DNA from: DASRHK01 sp035650495
GTDB lineage: Bacteria; Pseudomonadota; Gammaproteobacteria; Nevskiales; Nevskiaceae
Direction: 5' to 3'
Assembly: GCA_035650495.1 (NCBI GenBank)
Contig: DASRHK010000164.1
Location: forward strand, 1 to 20,956
DNA: 20,956 nt
Part shown: one piece after another, positions 8,000 to 13,736 of the stretch
How the letters are laid out: each line of letters opens with the position of its first letter
How positions within the stretch are numbered: position 1 is the stretch's first letter
Notes under the pieces: generated by a model
What the model was told of the DNA's origin: nothing
Seen by the model: the letters and a program-made list of their open reading frames with translations, nothing else
The model's database searches: none
Position numbers and translations under genes: made by a program

Positions 8000-9900
8000 G
8001 CGGCGCGCAGGCGCTCGATCGCCTGGGTGAGCGGCAGCGTGTCCTGCTTCTCCTCGCCGCGCCAGCGCAGCGTCACCGTCTTCTCTTCGGCCTCCTTGCG
8101 GCCGACGATGACGATCACCGGGATCTTGTGAGTCGCGTGCTCGCGGATCTTGTAGTTGATCTTCTCGTTGCGCAGATCGGTCTCGACGCGCATGCCGGCG
8201 TCGGAGAGCTGCTGCGCGACTTCCTTGGCGTACTCGTCTGCATCAGAAACGATCGGCGCGATCACCGCCTGCACTGGAGCGAGCCACAACGGCATCGCGC
8301 CGGCGTAGTGCTCGATCAGGATGGCGATGAAGCGCTCCATCGAGCCAACGATCGCCCGATGCAGCATCACCGGCGTCTTGCGGCCGGAGCTCTCGTCGAC
8401 GTACTCCGCACCGAGCCGGCCCGGCATCATGAAGTCGACCTGCATGGTGCCGAGCTGCCACGAGCGGCCGATCGAATCCTTCAGGTGGTACTCGACCTTC
8501 GGGCCATAGAACGCGCCCTCGCCCGGCAGCTCGGTCCACTGCACGCCGGCCTTGCGCAGCGCCGCGCGCAGCGCGTTCTCCGCGACGTCCCACACATCGT
8601 CGGTCCCGAGTCGCGGCGTCGGCCGCAACGCCAGCTTGATCGCGACGTCGGTGAAGCCGAAGTCGGCGTACACTTTCATCGCCTGCTGATGGAACGCGGT
8701 GACTTCCGGCTCGATCTGCGACTCCATGCACAGGATGTGGCCATCGTCCTGCGTGAAAGCGCGCACGCGCATCAGCCCGTGCAGCGCGCCGGACGGCTCG
8801 TTGCGATGGCAGCTGCCGAACTCGCCGTAGCGGATCGGCAGATCGCGATACGAGTGCAATCCCGCGTTGTAGATCTGCACGTGGCCCGGGCAGTTCATCG
8901 GCTTCACCGCGTAGGTCCGCTTCTCGGACTCGGTGAAGAACATGTTCTCCTTGTAATTGTCCCAGTGGCCGGACTTCTTCCACAGCGTCACGTCCATGAT
9001 CAGCGGCGCGCGCACTTCGTGGTAGCCGCTCTTGCGATAGACCTCCCGCACGTAGTTCTCGACCACGCGCCAGATCGCCCAGCCCTTCGGATGCCAGAAC
9101 ACCATGCCCGGCGCTTCTTCCTGCTGATGGAACAGATCGAGCTGCTTGCCGAGCTTGCGGTGATCGCGCTTCTCGGCCTCCTCCATCATCTTGAGATAGG
9201 CCTTGAGCTCGTCGTCGGTCGCGAACGCGAGACCGTAGATGCGCTGCAGCTGCGCGTTGTTCGCGTCGCCGCGCCAGTACGCACCTGACACTTTGGTGAG
9301 CTTGAACGCGGTGCCGAGCTTGCCCGTCGATGGCAGATGCGGACCTAGGCACATGTCGAGCCACTGGTCGCCCTGCTTGTAGATCGACAGCGTCTCGCCT
9401 GGCTTCAAGCCCTCGCGGATCCATTCGGCCTTGAACTTCTCGCCGGCCTTCTCGAAGTGCTTCACCGCGGCGTCGTGCGCCCACTCCTCGCGCGTGATCG
9501 GCAGATCGCGCTTCACGATCTCGCGCATCTTGCTCTCGATGCTGGCGAGGTCGGCTTCGGTGAAAGGCTCGGCGCGTGCGAAGTCGTAATAGAAGCCGGT
9601 CTCCGTCGCCGGACCGAACGTGATCTGCGTGCCGGGATAAAGCTCCTGCACGGCTTGCGCGAGCACGTGCGCCGCGTCGTGGCGGATCACTTCGAGCGCT
9701 TCAGGCTTGTCGCGCGTGACCAGCTCGAGGCTCGCGTCCTTCTCGATCGGGCGCGTCAGGTCCCAGAGCTCGCCGTTGACCTTGGCGACGACGGATTTCT
9801 TCGCCAGGCCCGGCGAGATGCCTTGCGCGATGGCGAGCGCCGTCGGCGGCGCGTCGAAGGATTTCTTGTTCCCGTCCGGGAAGGTGATCTGGATGGCCAT
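7996..9900 (-). CDS. thrS: Threonyl-tRNA synthetase
   Basis: ThrS charges tRNA-Thr with threonine in the cytosol and edits mischarged serine. The 634-residue protein has the full domain set: TGS domain (1-62), editing domain with HDAAH at 74-78 and a later CLGPHLPSTG element, class II catalytic core with the zinc-site motif MNCPGH and motif 2 HRNEPSGALHG, and a C-terminal anticodon-binding domain. Length is close to the roughly 640 residues usual in this family. The ATG at 9900 has no clear ribosome binding site; a TAAAAT box ends five bases upstream, suggesting a leaderless or very short leader transcript. It heads a minus-strand run with the M23 peptidase, corA and PKD genes. The usual downstream partners infC, rpmI and rplT are absent here. 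Confidence 0.98.
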   Translation of the reverse strand: MAIQITFPDGNKKSFDAPPTALAIAQGISPGLAKKSVVAKVNGELWDLTRPIEKDASLELVTRDKPEALEVIRHDAAHVLAQAVQELYPGTQITFGPATETGFYYDFARAEPFTEADLASIESKMREIVKRDLPITREEWAHDAAVKHFEKAGEKFKAEWIREGLKPGETLSIYKQGDQWLDMCLGPHLPSTGKLGTAFKLTKVSGAYWRGDANNAQLQRIYGLAFATDDELKAYLKMMEEAEKRDHRKLGKQLDLFHQQEEAPGMVFWHPKGWAIWRVVENYVREVYRKSGYHEVRAPLIMDVTLWKKSGHWDNYKENMFFTESEKRTYAVKPMNCPGHVQIYNAGLHSYRDLPIRYGEFGSCHRNEPSGALHGLMRVRAFTQDDGHILCMESQIEPEVTAFHQQAMKVYADFGFTDVAIKLALRPTPRLGTDDVWDVAENALRAALRKAGVQWTELPGEGAFYGPKVEYHLKDSIGRSWQLGTMQVDFMMPGRLGAEYVDESSGRKTPVMLHRAIVGSMERFIAILIEHYAGAMPLWLAPVQAVIAPIVSDADEYAKEVAQQLSDAGMRVETDLRNEKINYKIREHATHKIPVIVIVGRKEAEEKTVTLRWRGEEKQDTLPLTQAIERLRAA

Positions 9901-9905
9901 GTGAA

Positions 9906-9911
9906 ATTTTA
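9906..9911 (-). promoter_or_regulatory. Candidate thrS -10 box
   Basis: TAAAAT on the minus strand matches the TATAAT consensus at five of six positions, in a 59-base divergent gap. It ends five bases before the thrS ATG, so transcription would begin at or beside the start codon. I see no good -35 box at 16-18 bases upstream, so this is a weak call. Confidence 0.35.
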
Positions 9912-9959
9912 CGGTACCTTGGAGAGTAAGATCGGTCTGTCGCCCCTGCGGGAGATGAC

Positions 9960-10223
9960 ATGAACAAGTGGCTCTTCATCGCGATGCTGCTCGCGGCCGG
10001 CACTGCCGATGCGGGCGTGCACAAGTGCAAAACCCCCGAGGGCAAAATCACCTATACCGATCGCGGCTGCCCGCAAGGCCAGGATGTTGCGGGACGGGAT
10101 CAAGGCGGCACCCAGGGATCGAGCAAGGACGCGGCGAAAGCCACGAATGCCCAAAGCAGCGGACGCCAGGACTTCTACCGCGAGTCGGTGAAATCGGCGG
10201 AGCAGAGCGGGCCCAAGCCGTAA
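9960..10223 (+). CDS. Small secreted DUF4124-domain protein
   Basis: This 87-residue protein has a signal peptide (cleavage likely after ADA, residue 18). It is followed by the DUF4124 signature VHKCKTPEGKITYTDRGCP, with cysteines at 23 and 37 that could form a disulfide in the periplasm. The rest (40-87) is a polar, probably disordered tail rich in Gly, Ser, Lys and Gln. DUF4124 proteins are common in Gamma- and Betaproteobacteria; their function is not established. The ATG at 9960 is preceded by GGAGA at good spacing. The gene is divergent from thrS and converges on gltX, with only one base between the two stop codons. Confidence 0.88.
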   Translation: MNKWLFIAMLLAAGTADAGVHKCKTPEGKITYTDRGCPQGQDVAGRDQGGTQGSSKDAAKATNAQSSGRQDFYRESVKSAEQSGPKP

Positions 10224-10224
10224 C

Positions 10225-11643
10225 TCAAGTCCGCGCGCGTCCCCACGCTACCGCCGCATTCAGACGTGCCAGCGTGCGCTCGCGACCCAGCAACGCCAGC
10301 GTCTGATCGATCGGCGGCGAGATCGCCATGCCGGCAACGGCGACGCGGATCGGCTGCGCGATCTTGCCGAGCCCGAGTCCCTTCTCCGCCGCGAAGCCGT
10401 TGACCGTCTCGTGCAGCGTCGGCATCGACCAGTCCGCCAGCGCCGACAACTTCGTCGCGAGCTCGCCGAGCGCCGCGACGCCGTTCGCATCGAGATGCTT
10501 CGCCGCGTCCTTCTCGTTGTAGCCGGTGAGCTCCGCGTAGAAGAACGCCGATTTCTCCGCCATCTCGACGAGCGTCTTGCAGCGCTCGCGCTGCGCGAGG
10601 ATCACGTCCTCGAGCTTCGGACCCCTCGTCGGATCGACGCTCATCTTGCGCAGGTGCCAGTCGAGCTCCGGCGCGACGATCGAAGGATCGGCCGTCTTCA
10701 GGTACTGGTGATTCACCCACACGGCTTTTTCCATGTCGAACCGCGCGGGACTCTTCTGCACGCGCTCGATGTCGAACAGCTCGATCATCTTCTCGCGCGA
10801 GAACAGCTCCTCGTCGCCGTGCGACCAGCCGAGCCGCACGAGATAGTTGAGCAGCGCGTCCGGCATGAAGCCGAGCGAGCGGTACTCGATCACGCTGACC
10901 GCGCCGTGACGCTTCGACAGCTTCACGCCGTCGGCGCCGAGGATCATCGGCACATGGGCGTAGCGCGGCGGCTCGGCGCCGAGGGCCTTCAGGATGTTGA
11001 TCTGGCGCGGCGTGTTGTTGACGTGATCGTCGCCGCGGATCACATGGGTGATCCCCATGTCCCAGTCGTCGACGACGACGCAGAAGTTGTAGGTCGGTGT
11101 GCCGTCGCCGCGCGCGATGATCAGGTCGTCGAGCTCGCGGTTGTCGAACGTGATCGGGCCCTTGATCAGATCGTCGACGACGACTTCGCCCGCGATCGGA
11201 TTCTTGAAGCGAACGACCGGCTGCACGCCGGCAGGCGGCGCCGGCAGTGTCTTTCCCGGCTCGGGGCGCCAGGTGCCGTCGTAGCGCGGCTTCTCCTTGC
11301 GCGCCATCTGATCGGCGCGCATGCGGTCGAGCTCTTCCTTGCTGCAATAGCAGTGATACGCCGTGCCCGCGGCGAGCATCTGCGCGATCACCTCCTTGTA
11401 GCGGCCGAAGCGCTGCGTCTGGTAGATCGGCGTCTCATCGCTCTTCAAGCCGAGCCAGTCCAGCCCCTCGAAGATCGCCTTCACTGCGCCGTCGGTCGAG
11501 CGCTCGCGGTCGGTGTCCTCGATGCGCAGCAGATACTTGCCCCCGCGCCGGCGGGCGTAGAGGTAGCAGAACAGCGCGGTGCGCGCGCCGCCGATGTGCA
11601 GGTAGCCGGTCGGGCTCGGCGCGAAGCGGGTGACGACGGACAT
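10225..11643 (-). CDS. gltX: Glutamyl-tRNA synthetase
   Basis: GltX attaches glutamate to tRNA-Glu. With the ATG at 11643 the protein is 472 residues, the usual bacterial length. It shows the class I signature PSPTGYLHIGG (9-19), the KLSKR loop (241-245) and the typical helical C-terminal anticodon-binding part. A GTG three codons upstream (11652) also reads through but is less likely, because MSVVTRFAPSPTG fits the family N-terminus. Of the four zinc ligands known in the E. coli enzyme, Cys98 and Cys100 are present, but the second pair appears replaced by Tyr and Asp at 121-122, so zinc may not be bound. A TAAAAT box about 27 bases upstream is the probable -10. Whether it is discriminating or also charges tRNA-Gln cannot be judged here. 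Confidence 0.97.
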   Translation of the reverse strand: MSVVTRFAPSPTGYLHIGGARTALFCYLYARRRGGKYLLRIEDTDRERSTDGAVKAIFEGLDWLGLKSDETPIYQTQRFGRYKEVIAQMLAAGTAYHCYCSKEELDRMRADQMARKEKPRYDGTWRPEPGKTLPAPPAGVQPVVRFKNPIAGEVVVDDLIKGPITFDNRELDDLIIARGDGTPTYNFCVVVDDWDMGITHVIRGDDHVNNTPRQINILKALGAEPPRYAHVPMILGADGVKLSKRHGAVSVIEYRSLGFMPDALLNYLVRLGWSHGDEELFSREKMIELFDIERVQKSPARFDMEKAVWVNHQYLKTADPSIVAPELDWHLRKMSVDPTRGPKLEDVILAQRERCKTLVEMAEKSAFFYAELTGYNEKDAAKHLDANGVAALGELATKLSALADWSMPTLHETVNGFAAEKGLGLGKIAQPIRVAVAGMAISPPIDQTLALLGRERTLARLNAAVAWGRART

Positions 11644-11663
11644 TGGGATCACGGCAGCGGAAA

Positions 11664-11687
11664 GGCGCGCATTTTAAACTACGCGCC
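11664..11687. promoter_or_regulatory. Divergent overlapping -10 boxes for gltX and the PTPS-like gene
   Basis: The 47-base gap between the two divergent starts contains one AT patch, ATTTTAAACT (11671-11680), in otherwise GC-rich DNA. On the minus strand it reads TAAAAT followed by GCGCGCC, giving a leader of about 21 bases for gltX. On the plus strand it reads TAAACT followed by ACGCGCC, placing the start point within about four bases of the PTPS ATG. Overlap of the two -10 boxes would make the promoters mutually exclusive. No consensus -35 is seen. Confidence 0.45.
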
Positions 11688-11690
11688 CCC

Positions 11691-12536
11691 ATGGCCTGCC
11701 TCTTCGTCCAGCAGCTCACCGTCATCGACTGCGCCTTCCTCGACGCGGCCCGCGGCCTCGTGGGCGAATCCTGGATCGTCGATCTCGAGCTCGAAGGCGA
11801 CCTCGACGACCAGTCGATGGTGCTCGACTTCGGCGAAGTGAAGAAGCGGCTCAAGAAGGCGATCGACGGCGCCGCGGATCACAAGCTCGTGGTGCCGATG
11901 AACTCGCAGGCGCTGCAGCTCAATCGCGCCGGCGGCCGGATCGAGCTCTTCTTCAGCGCCAAGACTGGGCCGATCGAGCACCAGTCGCCGTCGGCGGCGC
12001 TGTGCCAGCTCGAGTCGGCGGACGTCGACGCCGACGCGCTGGCCGCCCACCTGATGCCGTTCGTGCGCAAGCAGGTGCCGGAGAACGTCGAGCGCATCGG
12101 CCTCACGCTGCGCAACGAAGCGATCGACGGCGCCTATTACCACTACGTGCACGGACTGAAGAAGCACGCGGGTCACTGCCAGCGCATCGCGCACGGTCAT
12201 CGCTCGCGGCTGGAGATTCGCGTCGGCGGCGAGCGCAAGGGCAAGCGCGAGCAGGATTGGGCGGATCATTGGCGCGACATCTACGTCGGCTCTTCCGAGG
12301 ACCTGATCAGTCGCCGCGACGGCCGCCTGCGCTTCGAGTACAAGGCCTCCGAAGGCGCGTTCGCGCTCGAGATCCCCGAGGAGCGCTGCGATCTGTTCGC
12401 CGAGGATTCCACCGTCGAGCGCATCGCCGATCACATCGCCCAGCGCATCGCGCCCGAATTCCCCGGCAAGGACGTCGTGGTGCATGCCTTCGAGGGCGTG
12501 ATGAAGGGCGCGATCGGGCGGCGCCGCATCGGCTAG
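11691..12536 (+). CDS. Double-domain 6-pyruvoyl-tetrahydropterin synthase/QueD-like protein
   Basis: This 281-residue protein reads as two tandem PTPS/QueD-type domains. PTPS and QueD (6-carboxytetrahydropterin synthase, queuosine pathway) convert dihydroneopterin triphosphate and are normally about 120-140 residues. The first half (about 1-147) keeps the DF motif (46-47), the catalytic-type Asp63-His64 and a pterin-anchoring-type Glu near 143, but lacks the zinc histidines where AAH and HGH are expected. The second half (148-281) has the cysteine Cys163 and HGH (168-170) with nearby histidines 151-162, but no clear DH pair. The two halves thus appear to complement one another. The ATG at 11691 has no ribosome binding site and sits beside a TAAACT box. 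It precedes hisI and is divergent from gltX. I cannot say whether the substrate is the queuosine precursor or another pterin. Confidence 0.82.
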   Translation: MACLFVQQLTVIDCAFLDAARGLVGESWIVDLELEGDLDDQSMVLDFGEVKKRLKKAIDGAADHKLVVPMNSQALQLNRAGGRIELFFSAKTGPIEHQSPSAALCQLESADVDADALAAHLMPFVRKQVPENVERIGLTLRNEAIDGAYYHYVHGLKKHAGHCQRIAHGHRSRLEIRVGGERKGKREQDWADHWRDIYVGSSEDLISRRDGRLRFEYKASEGAFALEIPEERCDLFAEDSTVERIADHIAQRIAPEFPGKDVVVHAFEGVMKGAIGRRRIG

Positions 12537-12549
12537 AATTCGCGCCCCG
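12534..12549 (+). promoter_or_regulatory. Candidate hisI -10 box
   Basis: TAGAAT (five of six matches to TATAAT) overlaps the stop codon of the PTPS-like gene and is followed by TCGCGCCCCG, as at other promoters in this window. It would give a leader of roughly 42 bases that includes the hairpin at 12561-12578. No -35 consensus is visible. Confidence 0.38.
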
Positions 12550-12560
12550 CTCCCTTGTGG

Positions 12561-12578
12561 GTCGGCCTCCAGGCCGGC
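12561..12578 (+). repeat. REP-like palindrome or leader hairpin before hisI
   Basis: GTCGGCCT and AGGCCGGC form an eight-pair stem (one G-T pair) closed by a two- to four-base loop, followed by GC and four T residues, then the hisI ATG at 12588. It is preceded by TTGTGG, resembling the tetranucleotide found beside REP palindromes. It might be an old REP element, a weak terminator or a leader structure; hisI has no visible ribosome binding site next to it. Confidence 0.5.
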
Positions 12579-12587
12579 GCTTTTCAA

Positions 12588-13067
12588 ATGTCCGACGATG
12601 TGAAGTTCTTCTCCCGCATCTCGATCGAGCAGGTCGAGGAAGGCCGCGAGCTCGCGCCGAAGTTCGACGAGCACGGCTTGATCCCGTGCGTCACCACCGC
12701 GCACAAGTCCGGCGAAGTGCTGATGCTCGGCTATATGAACGCCGAAGCGCTGAAGAAGACCATCCTCACCGGCGAGGCGCATTACTTCAGCCGCTCGCGC
12801 GGCGTGCTCTGGCACAAGGGCGCGACATCGCGGCTCGTGCAGAAAGTGGTCGAGCTGCGCATCGACGACGATCAGGACGCCGTCTGGCTCCGCGTCGACA
12901 TCCCGGGCGACGCGAGCTGTCACGTCGGCTATCGCTCGTGCTTCTACCGCTCGATGCCAACCGGCAAGGCCGCGGCGGCGAAGGGCGAGCTACATTTCGA
13001 GGAGCAGCAGAAGACCTTCGATCCGAAGAAGGTCTACGGCGACGCGCCGAACCCGACGAAGTTGTAA
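12588..13067 (+). CDS. hisI: Phosphoribosyl-AMP cyclohydrolase (standalone HisI)
   Basis: HisI opens the purine ring of phosphoribosyl-AMP, the third step of histidine synthesis, as a cytosolic zinc/magnesium dimer. The 159-residue protein matches the family through GEVLMLGYMN, YFSRSRGVLWHKGATS and the metal region IDDDQD (92-97), followed by Cys111 and Cys118 in CHVGYRSCFYR. In the classical motif DCDxD the cysteine is a zinc ligand; here that place is Asp94, so one of three zinc cysteines is replaced. I believe this variant occurs in a subfamily with a C-terminal extension like the one seen here. The ATG at 12588 fits the family start; no HisE domain is fused. It lies outside a his operon, 51 bases after the PTPS-like gene and 3 bases before the next gene. 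Confidence 0.92.
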   Translation: MSDDVKFFSRISIEQVEEGRELAPKFDEHGLIPCVTTAHKSGEVLMLGYMNAEALKKTILTGEAHYFSRSRGVLWHKGATSRLVQKVVELRIDDDQDAVWLRVDIPGDASCHVGYRSCFYRSMPTGKAAAAKGELHFEEQQKTFDPKKVYGDAPNPTKL

Positions 13068-13070
13068 GCG

Positions 13071-13736
13071 ATGACCATCGCACTGATCGGCGATCGCGAT
13101 CCCAAGATCCTCGCCCATCAGGCGATCGAGCAGTCGCTCGCGTTGTTCAGCGCGAAGTTCTCCTGGATCGGCACCGAGGAAATCGTCGAGCCGCGTCAGA
13201 TGCTCGGTGCCTATCGCGGCATCTGGGCGGTTCCCGGCAGTCCTTATCGAGACACCGACGGCGCGCTCGCCGCCATTCAGCACGCCCGCGAGATGCGCGT
13301 CCCCTTCCTTGGCACGTGCGGCGGCTTCCAGCACGCACTGCTCGAATACGCACGTAACGTGCTCGGGCTTGCGCACGCCGCCCACGCGGAGCTCGAGCCC
13401 GCGGCGTCCGATCCGCTGATCGCACCGCTCGCCTGCGCACTGCTCGAGAAGTCGGACCGCATCCATCTCGTACCGCGCACGCGGCTGCACCGCATCTATG
13501 GCGCCGACGTCGTGACCGAGGGCTATCACTGCAGCTACGGTCCGAATCCGCGCTTCGAAGCGCTGCTCTCCGAATCACCGCTGACGATCAACGCGCGCGA
13601 TGATGTCGGCGAAGTGCGCGGCGTCGAGCTCGACGGGCATCCGTTCTACATCGGAGTGCTGTTCCAGCCCGAGCGCGCGGCGCTCACGGGTAAGCGGCAC
13701 CCGTTGATCGAGGCGTTCCTCGAAGCTAGTCGCTGA
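13071..13736 (+). CDS. CTP synthase C-terminal-region-related protein (class I amidotransferase fold)
   Basis: The 221-residue protein resembles the glutaminase domain of CTP synthase but has no synthase domain. The nucleophile-elbow motif is GTCGGFQ (Cys83), matching GICLGMQ of CTP synthase. The usual catalytic His-Pro-Glu is LFQPE here (197-201), so the histidine is Gln199. Without it the standard Cys-His-Glu triad is incomplete and ordinary glutaminase activity is doubtful. I recall a family named CTP synthase C-terminal region-related (seleno)protein, in which some members carry selenocysteine at the cysteine; here the codon is TGC, so cysteine. The ATG at 13071 starts 3 bases after the hisI stop and is probably translationally coupled. 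Its end overlaps the convergent comEC gene by 11 bases. The reaction is unknown. Confidence 0.8.
   Translation: MTIALIGDRDPKILAHQAIEQSLALFSAKFSWIGTEEIVEPRQMLGAYRGIWAVPGSPYRDTDGALAAIQHAREMRVPFLGTCGGFQHALLEYARNVLGLAHAAHAELEPAASDPLIAPLACALLEKSDRIHLVPRTRLHRIYGADVVTEGYHCSYGPNPRFEALLSESPLTINARDDVGEVRGVELDGHPFYIGVLFQPERAALTGKRHPLIEAFLEASR

Noticed and set aside
11679..12923. Minus-strand reading frame of 414 codons opposite the PTPS-like and hisI genes
   Set aside because: It spans two genes with clear family motifs on the plus strand and shows no motif of its own.
13071..13736. Calling this gene a full CTP synthase (pyrG) or a functional glutaminase
   Set aside because: There is no synthase domain, and the catalytic histidine appears to be glutamine.
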